A stretch of DNA of 64,000 bases, taken from the NCBI RefSeq assembly GCF_028622875.1, contig NZ_CP117709.1, positions 4,963,001 to 5,027,000 on the forward strand, written 5' to 3'. The position numbers and the translations under genes were made by a program. The DNA comes from Streptomyces sp. MMBL 11-1 (GTDB lineage Bacteria > Actinomycetota > Actinomycetes > Streptomycetales > Streptomycetaceae). Every line of letters starts with the position of its first letter. Within the stretch, counting starts at the first letter, position 1. Of this stretch, positions 30,038 through 38,834 are shown one piece after another. The notes below the pieces were generated by a model. That model saw nothing but the letters and a program-made list of their open reading frames with translations, had not been told where the DNA came from and ran no database searches.

Positions 30038-31591
30038 ATGCGGTCGGTCCGGGTACGGATTCTCGCGATTCTCGCGGTTTTGGTCATAGCGGGCGTCGGC
30101 GCCTGGCAGCTGCTCCCGTCCGGGGAGGCGAAGACCGATGCGATCACTGTCGGGACATCGGACGTCGTCACCTCCCTCGACCCGGCCGGCGCGTACGACG
30201 CGGGTTCCTGGGCGATCTACAGCAACATCTACCAGTCGCTGATGACCTTCAAGCCCGGTGCGGTCACGCCGGAACCGGACGCCGCCGAGAGTTGCGGGTT
30301 CGTCGGGCAGAAGCTCCAGACGTACCAGTGCAAGCTCCGTGACGACCTGACCTTCTCCAACGGCCGCAAGATCACCGCCGAGGACGTCAAGCACTCCTTC
30401 GACCGGATCTTCACGATCAAGTCGGACGTCGGCCCCGCGGGCCTCTTCCCCACGCTCGACACGGTGACGACCGAGGGCCGCACGATCACGTTCAACCTCT
30501 CGGGCAAGGACGCGACCTTCCCGCAGAAGATCGCCACCGGCGCCGCCGCGATCGTCGACCCGACGAAGTACCCGAAGGACAAGCTCCGCCGGGACAACCA
30601 GGCCGACGGCTCCGGCCCGTACGTCCTCAAGTCGTACGAGCCGGGGAACAGCGCCGAGCTGGTGCCGAACCTGAAGTACAAGGGCGCGCTCAAGAAGACC
30701 GGCGAGGCGGTGAACATCCGCTACTTCAAGACCTCCGAGGAGCTTCAGACGGCCTGGGACGCCGACGACGTGGACATCGCCCACCGCCAGCTGCCGTCCG
30801 AGACGCTCGCCGAGCTGAACGTGAACGACCCGGACGTGCGGGTCACCGAGGCGGCCAGCGCCGAGATCCGCAACGTCATCTTCAACCTGCGCGAGGACTC
30901 CCCGTTCAAGGAGAAGAAGGTCCGCCAGGCTGTCGCCACGCTCCTCGACCGGGGGCCCCTGGTCCGGAAGGTCTACCAGGGCACGGTCGACCCGCTGTAC
31001 TCGCTGATCCCCACCGGCTACATCGGGCACAGCACCCCCTTCTTCGACGTCTACCCCTCCTCCGACCCCAAGCGGGCGGCGCAACTGCTGAAGGAAGCCG
31101 GCGTGGAGACGCCGGTCGCCGTCAACTTCGCCTACCGCGAGGGCGACATGTACACCAAGGAGACCGCCGAGCTGCGCCGGCAGATGGAGAAGGACGGGCT
31201 GTTCGAGGTCTCGGTCAAGGCCGTGGAGTGGACGAAGTACCAGAAGGAGTACGCGGCCGGTAAGTACGACATGTACACCGTCGGCTGGTTCCCCGACTTC
31301 CCGGACCCCGACACCTTCAGCCAGCCGCTTGTCGGCACCGGGAACGTCCTGCACAACGGCTACTCCAGCAAGAAGATGGACCAGCTGATCGCCGCCACGC
31401 AGCAGTTCAGCGACCGCAGCCGGACGGCGGGCGACTTCAAGGACATGCAGTCGCTGGTCGGCGAGGACGTCCCCCTGCTGCCGCTGTGGCAGAAGAAGGA
31501 CTACGTCGTCGCCAAGTCCGAGGTCGCCGGTTCCCAGTACCTCTCCGACGGCACCGGCACCTGGCGCCTGTGGGAACTCAGCTGGATCTGA
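30038..31591 (+). CDS. Orphan ABC-type peptide-binding protein (SBP family 5)
   Basis: This 517-aa solute-binding protein resembles OppA/DppA. The family-5 signature region lies near FSNGRKITAEDVKHSFDRIF. The N-terminus is an uncleaved-looking helix (ILAILAVLVIAGVGAWQLLP) with no lipobox cysteine, unusual for a Gram-positive binding protein. No permease or ATPase gene is adjacent. The ATG at 30038 follows GGGAGA. It is convergent with a TetR gene across a shared hairpin. Confidence 0.9.
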   Translation: MRSVRVRILAILAVLVIAGVGAWQLLPSGEAKTDAITVGTSDVVTSLDPAGAYDAGSWAIYSNIYQSLMTFKPGAVTPEPDAAESCGFVGQKLQTYQCKLRDDLTFSNGRKITAEDVKHSFDRIFTIKSDVGPAGLFPTLDTVTTEGRTITFNLSGKDATFPQKIATGAAAIVDPTKYPKDKLRRDNQADGSGPYVLKSYEPGNSAELVPNLKYKGALKKTGEAVNIRYFKTSEELQTAWDADDVDIAHRQLPSETLAELNVNDPDVRVTEAASAEIRNVIFNLREDSPFKEKKVRQAVATLLDRGPLVRKVYQGTVDPLYSLIPTGYIGHSTPFFDVYPSSDPKRAAQLLKEAGVETPVAVNFAYREGDMYTKETAELRRQMEKDGLFEVSVKAVEWTKYQKEYAAGKYDMYTVGWFPDFPDPDTFSQPLVGTGNVLHNGYSSKKMDQLIAATQQFSDRSRTAGDFKDMQSLVGEDVPLLPLWQKKDYVVAKSEVAGSQYLSDGTGTWRLWELSWI

Positions 31592-31601
31592 TCCGGACGG
31601 A

Positions 31602-32357
31602 TCAGCCGGCCGGCCGGGCCTCGGGGGGTGTACCGCCCCCGGGCCCGGCCGTCTCCGTACCCGGCAGGAACTCCACCAGCAGCGCGTGAATCTGCCGCAC
31701 CAGCGGTCGCAGCACCCGGAACCGGGAGAGCGAGATGGCCCGTGCGGCGATCGGCGCGGTGCGCTCGACCAGCCGGCGGCTGCGCTCGGCGCCCTCGCTG
31801 CGGTCGTACACCCAGAACAGCACCAGACCCATCTGCATCAGCCACATCAACTGCGGCAGCAGCGGAGCCAGTTCCGGGTCGCTCTTGACGTCCGCCCCCG
31901 CGACGCAGCGTTCGTGGATGGAGATCGCCGCGTCGCGGGCGGCGGCCGAGTCCTCGGAGAACGGGGAGAGCGGGCTGTCCGGATCGGCGGCGTTCTTGAA
32001 GAACTGGGCGGCGAAACGGTGGTACGGCTCCGCCACGTCCAGCCAGCCGAGCAGCACGCCCCTGACGCGTACGGTCAGATCCCCGTCGCCCTCCAGCACG
32101 GGCCGGACCGCCGCGGCGTGTTCGTCGGCGATGCGGTCGTAGAAGCCCTGGACCAGGTGTTCCTTCGAGGAGAAGTAGTAGTAGGCGTTCCCGACCGAGA
32201 CGCCCGCCTCCTGGGCGATGGCCCGCATGGTCGTCCGGTCGTAGCCGCGCTCCGCGAAGAGCCGGAGCGCCGTCTCGAGAATCAGCGTGCGGGTCTGCTC
32301 GCTCTTCGCGGCCCTGGCCGGTTTCTTCTCCTGCACGTTCTTCTCTTCCTTCACCAC
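31602..32357 (-). CDS. TetR-family transcriptional regulator
   Basis: This 251-aa regulator has an N-terminal TetR HTH (TLILETALRLFAERGYDRTT, VSVGNAYYYFSSKEHLVQGF). The C-terminal ligand domain is long and contains LLPQLMWLMQMGLVLFWVYD. The start is GTG 32357 or the next GTG. It is not divergent from an obvious target, so its regulon is unclear. Confidence 0.9.
   Translation of the reverse strand: MVKEEKNVQEKKPARAAKSEQTRTLILETALRLFAERGYDRTTMRAIAQEAGVSVGNAYYYFSSKEHLVQGFYDRIADEHAAAVRPVLEGDGDLTVRVRGVLLGWLDVAEPYHRFAAQFFKNAADPDSPLSPFSEDSAAARDAAISIHERCVAGADVKSDPELAPLLPQLMWLMQMGLVLFWVYDRSEGAERSRRLVERTAPIAARAISLSRFRVLRPLVRQIHALLVEFLPGTETAGPGGGTPPEARPAG
31611..31651. terminator. Bidirectional hairpin between the SBP and tetR genes
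   Basis: CGGCCGGGCC (31611-31620) pairs with GGCCCGGCCG (31642-31651), with an inner GGGGG/CCCCC stem. It overlaps the 3' end of the TetR gene. Confidence 0.7.
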
Positions 32358-32514
32358 GGGCCCAAGGCTATCGGGGCCCCCACGGCCCCCACGGCCCTCC
32401 GGGTGGAACGGCGCACTCGCGGACCCCGGGGGCGCGGGGCGGCAGGACCGACGAGCGGCAGCGGGCGGCGGCCTGGACGGCCCCGGGGCGAAGGGCCGCC
32501 CCGCCGGGGTGGGG

Positions 32515-33417
32515 TCAAAGAGCCTTGGGCCCGGTCGGCCCGGTCGGCCCGGTCTGCTCCGTCAGGGCGTCGGCGATCTCCTCGCGCAACGCCTCGCCGT
32601 ACAGCGGTGTCACCTCCGCGAGCGCCGTGTTCCACTCCTCGGCCGCACGGTCCACCGCCTCCCGGAAGCCCCGCGTCACCAGGCCCCGGGCGAAGAACAG
32701 CGCCACCGCGCCCACCGGCCGCAGCAGCCACCGCCCGCGCACGACCAGCACCACGGAGACCTGCCAGGAACCGTCGTGCGCGGCCGGGCGCGGGGTGATG
32801 GTCAGGCGGGCCTTGCCCAGCCGGTGCACCGCCCGGCCGGCCACCGCGGGCCGGGCGGCCGGGGGCGCGGAGGCGGGCCGGTCCACCGCCGCCCACCAGG
32901 CGGCCGGATCGGCCTTGCCGCGGCCCGAGAAGCGGTACAGCGAGCCGCCCTGCGGATTGTGCCCGGACAGGGAGAGCTCCAGGGCCCCGGGCGTCAGCGG
33001 ATCGCGCAGCCGTACGCGCGCCCGGACGGAGAAGGAGGGCTCCTCCAGGACGCTCTCCACCTCGATGGAGCGGGAGGGCCGCCACTCACGCAGGACCGTC
33101 GCCCCCGTCAACGGGACAGCGCCCGGGACAGCGCCCGGGACGGCGCCCGGCGCGGCGTCCGGGACGGCGCCCGGCGCGGCGTCCGGGGCATCGTCCGTCC
33201 CGGTCCCGTCCGGTGTGCTCCTGTACCGCGCCCCCGGCCGCAGGTGACGTCCCTTCACCAGCCGGAGGCCGTCCACAACCCGTCCGTCGGCCAGCAGGAT
33301 CGCCCCGCCCTCGCCCTCCCGGGAGGCGTCGAGGAGGTCCAGCAGCGTCCTGGTGGCCTCCTCGAACCAGTCACGGTCCAGGGCCCCGACGGTGACCGTG
33401 TGCTCGAAGCGTGCCAT
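32515..33417 (-). CDS. Conserved hypothetical protein
   Basis: This 300-aa protein shows no recognisable domain. It begins MARFEHTVTVGALDRDWFEE and has a low-complexity insert of AAPGAVP/GAVP repeats (residues about 75-105). The C-terminal half is basic, with a hydrophobic stretch (WLLRPVGAVALFFARGLVTR) that may be a membrane-proximal helix. It lies 16 nt after the next upstream gene in the same direction and is likely in an operon with it. Confidence 0.72.
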   Translation of the reverse strand: MARFEHTVTVGALDRDWFEEATRTLLDLLDASREGEGGAILLADGRVVDGLRLVKGRHLRPGARYRSTPDGTGTDDAPDAAPGAVPDAAPGAVPGAVPGAVPLTGATVLREWRPSRSIEVESVLEEPSFSVRARVRLRDPLTPGALELSLSGHNPQGGSLYRFSGRGKADPAAWWAAVDRPASAPPAARPAVAGRAVHRLGKARLTITPRPAAHDGSWQVSVVLVVRGRWLLRPVGAVALFFARGLVTRGFREAVDRAAEEWNTALAEVTPLYGEALREEIADALTEQTGPTGPTGPKAL

Positions 33418-33433
33418 GCGTGCGGTCCGTGAC

Positions 33434-34033
33434 TCAGGCGCTCATGGAGCGGGCCTGGTTGAGCTGGCCCATGACCGCGGGGAAGGTGTGCGGGCCCATG
33501 GCCGGGATCATCGTGGAGTGGTGCCGGCCGCCGCTGGTGACCGTGACCTGGATGAAGCCGGTGGTCCGCTTCTCCTTCATCAGCAGGAACAGCAGCCCGA
33601 TCAGGCAGAACAGCGCGAAGACGATCGCCAGCACGACCGCGTGCGTCGGGATCTTCTCCTCCGTGCGCGACATGTCCGTGGCCGTCCAGACCGCGCCCTT
33701 GAGCGGCATCGAGCCGGAGGGCGTGACGATCGCGTCGTTCATCACGGTGATGTCGCCGATCGTCAGCACCGGCACGCCGCCCTGGCCGGGCGCTCCCTGC
33801 GGCACCGGGAGGTACTGGCCGGGCATCGTCGGCTGCGCGTGCTGGGGGTACCCGTAACCCGGGCCCGGCTGGGCCGCGGAGTCCGGCAGGGGCTGCGGAT
33901 AGCCGTAGGCGGGCGGGGCGCCCGGCGCCGCGTAGCCGTACCCCTGGCCGTCGGCGACGGTGGGCTGGTGGCCCGGCTGCTGGGGAGGGCCCCACTTGTA
34001 CGCGTCGTCCGCGTACGGATTCGGCTCGCTCAC
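33434..34033 (-). CDS. Hypothetical single-pass membrane protein with P/Q/G/Y-rich N-terminus
   Basis: This 199-aa protein has about 85 residues of PAYGYPQPLP-type sequence. A short globular part follows (VLTIGDITVMNDAIVTPSGS), then one membrane helix (HAVVLAIVFALFCLIGLLFL) and a conserved tail, FIQVTVTSGGRHHSTMIPAM. The layout recalls SPFH- or RDD-associated streptomycete proteins but no function is known. Confidence 0.78.
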   Translation of the reverse strand: MSEPNPYADDAYKWGPPQQPGHQPTVADGQGYGYAAPGAPPAYGYPQPLPDSAAQPGPGYGYPQHAQPTMPGQYLPVPQGAPGQGGVPVLTIGDITVMNDAIVTPSGSMPLKGAVWTATDMSRTEEKIPTHAVVLAIVFALFCLIGLLFLLMKEKRTTGFIQVTVTSGGRHHSTMIPAMGPHTFPAVMGQLNQARSMSA

Positions 34034-34101
34034 GACGATCCCCGTTCTCTTTCGGTCTTAAGCTCGCTGAACCGTACCGCCCGTCCGGCTCCGGCGCAGC
34101 A

Positions 34102-34147
34102 ACAGGCCCCGCCCCCGCGAGGTCAAGGCTGCGGGGGCGGGGCCTGT
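34102..34147 (-). terminator. 17-bp perfect hairpin after sdhB
   Basis: The arms 34102-34118 and 34131-34147 pair exactly with a 12-nt loop, just past the end of the sdhCDAB operon. Confidence 0.92.
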
Positions 34148-34172
34148 CGGCGTAACAGGTGCTACGGGAGGG

Positions 34173-34940
34173 TCAGAAGCGACGCGTGATGAGCGCGCGC
34201 TTCACCTCCTGGATCGCCTTGGTGACCTCGATGCCACGCGGGCAGGCGTCCGTGCAGTTGAACGTGGTGCGGCAACGCCACACGCCGTCACGGTCGTTGA
34301 GGATCTCCAGCCGCTGCTCGCCGGCCTCGTCGCGCGAGTCGAAGATGAAGCGGTGCGCGTTGACGATCGCCGCCGGGCCGAAGTACTGGCCGTCGTTCCA
34401 GAACACCGGGCACGAGGACGTGCACGCGGCGCACAGGATGCACTTGGTGGTGTCGTCGAACCGCTCGCGGTCCTCGGGGGACTGCAGACGCTCGCGGGTC
34501 GGCTCGTTCCCCTTGGTGATGAGGAAGGGCATGACATCGTGGTACGCCTGGAAGAACGGGTCCATGTCGACCACGAGGTCCTTGAGGACCGTGAGGCCCT
34601 TGATGGCCTCGACCATGATCGGCTTGTCCGGGTTGATGTCCTTGATCAGCGTCTTGCAGGCGAGCCTGTTCTTGCCGTTGATCCGCATCGCGTCGGAACC
34701 GCAGATGCCGTGCGCGCAGGAACGGCGGAACGTCAGGGTTCCGTCGAGCTCCCACTTGATCTTGTGAAGGGCGTCGAGGACACGCTCCTTCGGGTCGATC
34801 TCGATCTGGAAGTCCTGCCACTGGACCTCGTCCGACACCTCGGGGTTGAAGCGGCGGATCCGGAACGTGGCCGTGATGAACGGCGAGTCGGCGAAGCCGG
34901 CCTCGGCGTTGCCGGTCTTGTCCAGGGTCGGGGTAGCCAT
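34173..34940 (-). CDS. sdhB: Succinate dehydrogenase iron-sulfur subunit
   Basis: SdhB (255 aa) carries electrons from SdhA flavin to the membrane anchor. The [2Fe-2S] ligands are in CAHGICGSDAMRINGKNRLA and the following Cys. The next clusters use CILCAACTSSCPVF and CRTTFNCTDACPRGI. The ATG overlaps the sdhA stop by one base (TGATG), so translation is coupled. It is the last gene of sdhCDAB. Confidence 0.97.
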   Translation of the reverse strand: MATPTLDKTGNAEAGFADSPFITATFRIRRFNPEVSDEVQWQDFQIEIDPKERVLDALHKIKWELDGTLTFRRSCAHGICGSDAMRINGKNRLACKTLIKDINPDKPIMVEAIKGLTVLKDLVVDMDPFFQAYHDVMPFLITKGNEPTRERLQSPEDRERFDDTTKCILCAACTSSCPVFWNDGQYFGPAAIVNAHRFIFDSRDEAGEQRLEILNDRDGVWRCRTTFNCTDACPRGIEVTKAIQEVKRALITRRF

Positions 34941-36694
34941 CAGTACTTACGCTCCATCGGCTGGTAGCGGGTCGTCACGACCGGCTTGTAGTCGAGCCGG
35001 ATCGACTCGGCGCCGTCGGCGGCCACCTCGCGGTACGCCATGGTGTGGCGCATGAAGTTGACGTCGTCGCGGTTCGGGAAGTCCTCGCGGTAGTGACCGC
35101 CGCGGGACTCCTTGCGGGCGAGCGCGGAGACCGCCATGACCTCGGCCAGGTCGAGCAGGTTGCCCAGCTCGATGGCCTCCAGCAGGTCGGTGTTGAACCG
35201 CTTGCCCTTGTCCTGGATGGACACGTTGAGGTACCGCGCGCGCAGCTCGGTGATCTTGTCGACCGCCGTCTTGATCGTCTGCTCGGTGCGGAACACCATC
35301 ACGTTGGCGTCCATGCACTCCTGGAGCTCCGTGCGCAGCGTGGAGACGCGCTCGGTGCCGGTGGAGTTGCGCAGCCGCTCGACCTGGTCGGCGACCAGCT
35401 GGGCGGGGTTCTCGGGCAGCTCGACGAAGTCGCTCTTCGACGCGTACTCGGCGGCGGCGATGCCCGAGCGCTTGCCGAAGACGTTGATGTCGAGCAGCGA
35501 GTTGGTGCCCAGGCGGTTGGCGCCGTGCACGGAGACACAGGCGACCTCGCCGGCGGCGTACAGGCCCGGGACGACGGTGGTGTTGTCGGCCAGCACCTCG
35601 CCCTCGACGTTGGTCGGGATGCCGCCCATGGCGTAGTGCGCGGTCGGCTGGATCGGGATCGGGTCCGTGTAGGGCTCGATGCCGAGGTACGTCCGCGCGA
35701 ACTCGGTGATGTCCGGGAGCTTGGCGTCCAGCTGCTCCGGCGGCAGGTGCGTCAGGTCCAGGTACACGTGGTCGCCGGCCGGACCGCAGCCGCGGCCCTC
35801 ACGGATCTCCGTGTAGATGGAGCGCGAGACGACGTCACGGGACGCGAGGTCCTTCATGACCGGCGCGTACTTCTCCATGAAGCGCTCGCCGTCCTTGTTG
35901 CGGAGGATGCCGCCCTCACCGCGGGCGCCCTCCGTCAGCAGGATGCCCATGCGCCAGATGCCCGTCGGGTGGAACTGGAAGAACTCCATGTCCTCCAGCG
36001 GCAGGCCGCGCCGGTAGCAGGCGGCCTGGCCGTCACCGGTCAGGGTGTGGGCGTTGGAGGTCACCTTGAAGAACTTGCCGGTGCCGCCGGAGGCGTAGAT
36101 GACCGACTTCGCCTGGAAGACGTGGATCTCGCCGGTCGCCAGCTCGTAGGCGACGACGCCGGCGGACTTCTTGACCCCGTCGACCTCGGTGATCAGCTGG
36201 TCCAGGACGTAGAACTCGTTGAAGAACTCCACACCCTCCTTGACGCAGTTCTGGTACAGCGTCTGGAGGATCATGTGGCCGGTGCGGTCGCCCGAGTAGC
36301 AGGCGCGACGGACCGGGGCCTCACCGTGGCCACGGGTGTGACCACCGAAGCGGCGCTGGTCGATCCTGCCCTCGGGCGTGCGGCCGAACGGCAGGCCCAT
36401 CTTCTCCAGGTCGAGGACGGCGTCGATGGCCTCCCTCGCCAGGATCTCGGCGGCGTCCTGGTCGACCAGGTAGTCGCCGCCCTTGACCGTGTCGAAGGTG
36501 TGCCACTCCCAGTTGTCCTCCTCCACGTTGGCGAGCGCGGCGGCCATGCCGCCCTGCGCCGCGCCCGTGTGGGAGCGGGTGGGGTAGAGCTTCGTCAGCA
36601 CGGCGGTACGGCTGCGCTTGGTCGACTCGATGGCCGCGCGCATGCCGGCGCCGCCGGCGCCGACGATGACGGTGTCGTACTTGTGGATCTGCAT
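34940..36694 (-). CDS. sdhA: Succinate dehydrogenase flavoprotein subunit
   Basis: SdhA (584 aa) oxidises succinate to fumarate. The FAD dinucleotide motif is YDTVIVGAGGAGMRAAIES, and the FAD-linking His region is TRSHTGAAQGGMAAAL. Substrate residues lie in FHPTGIW, and the catalytic Arg is in the SRSIYTEIREGRGCG region. The ATG at 36694 follows AGAGGAAA; the longer open frame upstream runs across sdhD. It lies 29 nt after sdhD. Confidence 0.97.
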   Translation of the reverse strand: MQIHKYDTVIVGAGGAGMRAAIESTKRSRTAVLTKLYPTRSHTGAAQGGMAAALANVEEDNWEWHTFDTVKGGDYLVDQDAAEILAREAIDAVLDLEKMGLPFGRTPEGRIDQRRFGGHTRGHGEAPVRRACYSGDRTGHMILQTLYQNCVKEGVEFFNEFYVLDQLITEVDGVKKSAGVVAYELATGEIHVFQAKSVIYASGGTGKFFKVTSNAHTLTGDGQAACYRRGLPLEDMEFFQFHPTGIWRMGILLTEGARGEGGILRNKDGERFMEKYAPVMKDLASRDVVSRSIYTEIREGRGCGPAGDHVYLDLTHLPPEQLDAKLPDITEFARTYLGIEPYTDPIPIQPTAHYAMGGIPTNVEGEVLADNTTVVPGLYAAGEVACVSVHGANRLGTNSLLDINVFGKRSGIAAAEYASKSDFVELPENPAQLVADQVERLRNSTGTERVSTLRTELQECMDANVMVFRTEQTIKTAVDKITELRARYLNVSIQDKGKRFNTDLLEAIELGNLLDLAEVMAVSALARKESRGGHYREDFPNRDDVNFMRHTMAYREVAADGAESIRLDYKPVVTTRYQPMERKY

Positions 36695-36723
36695 GGTTTC
36701 CTCTGGTCCCTCTGTCCCGGCGC

Positions 36724-37206
36724 CTAGCGGATGTTCGGGTCGAAGGTGAAGATCACCAGCGTGCCCAGCAGGACGGTGAACACCGTGGCGGTGTACAGGA
36801 GCATCTTCAGCCAGAAGCGGGTGTTGTCCCGTTCGGCGTAGTCGTTGATGACCGTACGGAGACCGTTGGCGCCGTGGAGCATGGCGAGCCACAGCATCAT
36901 CAGGTCCCAGACCTGCCAGAACGGCGAGGCCCAGCGGCCCGCCACGAAGGCGAAGCCGATCTTGGAGACGCCGCCGTCGAGCACCAGCTGGATCAGCAGG
37001 TGGCCGATGACGAGGACGGTCAGGAGGATGCCCGACAGGCGCATGAAGAGCCAGGCGTACATCTCGAAGTTGGTGCGCGAAGCCTTGGGTGTCTTGCCCG
37101 TGCGCTTGCGCGGGGGCTCGATCACCGGGGCCGGGTGGTCGACGTCGTAGAGGCTCACGCCTTCGACGTCGCCGATCGCGGCTGCGGAAGAAGTCTCGCT
37201 GGACAT
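36724..37206 (-). CDS. sdhD: Succinate dehydrogenase membrane anchor subunit
   Basis: This 160-aa anchor has three membrane helices: LFMRLSGILLTVLVIGHLLI, VWDLMMLWLAMLHGANGLRT and LYTATVFTVLLGTLVIFTF. The histidine in MLHGANGLR is a likely heme b ligand. It lies 5 nt after sdhC. Actinobacterial complexes of this type hold two hemes and reduce menaquinone. Confidence 0.93.
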   Translation of the reverse strand: MSSETSSAAAIGDVEGVSLYDVDHPAPVIEPPRKRTGKTPKASRTNFEMYAWLFMRLSGILLTVLVIGHLLIQLVLDGGVSKIGFAFVAGRWASPFWQVWDLMMLWLAMLHGANGLRTVINDYAERDNTRFWLKMLLYTATVFTVLLGTLVIFTFDPNIR

Positions 37207-37211
37207 GGGCC

Positions 37212-37592
37212 TCAGCTCCCGAAGACGTCGCGTACGGCGTGACCGAGGACGGGGTACAGGGCCCCGACCATCAGCACGATCCAGATGCCCACCACGGTCC
37301 AGAGCATCTGCTTCTGGAGTCGCGGGCCCTTGGCCCAGAAGTCCACGGCGATGATCCGGAGACCGTTCAGCGCGTGGAAGAGAATCGCGGCCACGAGGCC
37401 GTATTCGAGGAGCGCGACGATCGGCGTCTTGTACGTGGCCACGACTACGTCGTAGGCCTCGGGGGAGACGCGGACGAGAGCGGTGTCCAGGACATGTACG
37501 AACAGGAAGAAGAAAATGAGGACACCGGTGACTCGATGAGCCACCCAGGACCACATGCCTTCCCGGCCGCGGTACAGCGTTCCAGCCGGCAC
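37212..37592 (-). CDS. sdhC: Succinate dehydrogenase cytochrome b556 subunit
   Basis: SdhC (126 aa) is the first gene of the operon. Three helices include VTGVLIFFFLFVHVLDTALV and VAAILFHALNGLRIIAVDFW, with conserved heme-ligand His in FHALNGLR. The GTG at 37592 is chosen because GGAGGG lies 7 nt upstream; the frame continues to 37706 without family sequence. The upstream 178 bp must contain the operon promoter. Confidence 0.93.
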   Translation of the reverse strand: MPAGTLYRGREGMWSWVAHRVTGVLIFFFLFVHVLDTALVRVSPEAYDVVVATYKTPIVALLEYGLVAAILFHALNGLRIIAVDFWAKGPRLQKQMLWTVVGIWIVLMVGALYPVLGHAVRDVFGS

Positions 37593-37770
37593 GGAAGAAC
37601 CCTCCGGGAGCGGGGATTGGGGTCGGCCGGCTTGACTGTCGGTCTGACCCGGCCGGGTACGGTCCACCGGCCCCGGCCATCGTAGCGACGCATTGTCGGT
37701 TCGCATCCGCCGGGGCCTCTGGTGTGATCAAAGTGGCAATCAAACAGGCACGTACGGGCTAGCGCGCCCC

Positions 37771-38436
37771 TTACCGCCGGGGGTCCGCCGTCACCAGCTC
37801 GACGATCCTGCTCCGGGCGAGTCGCCGCAGCTCCTCGGCGGTCACGGCCCGCTCCTCGTCCGGGTCGTGCGCCAGCCGGACCCGGATCCCGGCCAGCACC
37901 TGGTCCACGTGCTGGGAGGGCCGGCAGGCGTCCAGGCAGATCACGAAGGCGTGGCCGAACCGGCTCTCGTACGCCGCGTGCGCGGCCCGCAGCGCCAGAT
38001 GGGCGGCGCGGGGAGCGTCGTGGTGCAGGCAGGGGGCCGGCTCCGCGGCCAGGGCCTCCGCGATGTCCCGGGGCGCGAGGTCGTAGCCCGCCTCGTCGGA
38101 CGCGGCCAGTAGAGCGCCGAGATCCGGGTAGGGGCGGTGGGCGGCCATCCGGTGGGCCCAGCGGAGACTTCCGCAGCACTCCAGGAAGGCCGCCTCGGCG
38201 GCGGCGAAGGGCAGGTTGTTGAAATGGGCCAGGCCGACGGCATGATCGACCTGCGGCGCGCCGGTGGACGGTGCTCCCGGGCCGTCGGCCGGAAGCGGGG
38301 GGTGCGGCTGCGCGGGCACGGCCGGGTGGCCGGCCGGGGGCGCGGATCGCTTCGGCAGGCCGGCGGGGGACTCGCTGGACCTGGACAGCGTGGACTCCTC
38401 GTATTCAACGACAGCTATGACTCCGTGGCCCCGCAA
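37771..38436 (-). CDS. uraD: 2-oxo-4-hydroxy-4-carboxy-5-ureidoimidazoline (OHCU) decarboxylase-like
   Basis: This protein of up to 221 aa matches OHCU decarboxylase, the last step of urate to S-allantoin. Hallmarks are HFNNLPFAAAEAAFLECCGS, the catalytic His in RMAAHRPYPDLGAL, and YESRFGHAFVICLDACRP. The first 60 residues are disordered and the only upstream start is TTG 38436; GTG 38319 is a plausible alternative. No other urate gene is adjacent, so a role in purine catabolism is inferred from family. Confidence 0.82.
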   Translation of the reverse strand: MRGHGVIAVVEYEESTLSRSSESPAGLPKRSAPPAGHPAVPAQPHPPLPADGPGAPSTGAPQVDHAVGLAHFNNLPFAAAEAAFLECCGSLRWAHRMAAHRPYPDLGALLAASDEAGYDLAPRDIAEALAAEPAPCLHHDAPRAAHLALRAAHAAYESRFGHAFVICLDACRPSQHVDQVLAGIRVRLAHDPDEERAVTAEELRRLARSRIVELVTADPRR

Positions 38437-38834
38437 GGAGCCCTCTGCCCCTGGAAGACAGACCAGGGCGCACCGAGGTTGCCCGGCGTGGGAGTGAGTT
38501 CCGCGGGGGCGGGAGTGATGGGTGGCGGGGGCGAAGGGGGTGGGGGTGAAGGGAGAAGTGACGGGAGAAGTGAAGGGAGGGACGAATGTGCCGCAACGCT
38601 AGCGAGATCGGTCGACGGCCGTCCGGTGGACCGCGGAAGAATCACCCGAACGGGAGAGTTTCGGAACGCGTGATGGACGTCTGACCTGCGCCGACCGGGG
38701 TTCTGTTCGATCTCCCGGAGCCCTCGATGGGCGAGGCCCCGGCAAAAATGTCAACCTTGCACCCACTTCACCCGTTTCATCGTCTCTTCACTCGTTTCAC
38801 CCGTACTTGCCCCCTCAACGGAGGAATCTGCCCG
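38437..38834. promoter_or_regulatory. Divergent control region between uraD-like and GH20 genes
   Basis: This 398-bp region has no gene. It contains GGGAGAAGTGAMGGGA purine-rich direct repeats (about 38545-38582). A twofold repeat of TTCAC(C/T)CGTTTCA (38768-38805) lies just before the GH20 start, a possible operator. I did not find a convincing DasR-type site. Confidence 0.4.

Noticed and set aside
38437..38834. DasR operator before the GH20 gene
   Set aside because: No sequence close to the ACTGGTCTAGACCA-type consensus was found; the TTCACCCGTTTCA repeats are different.
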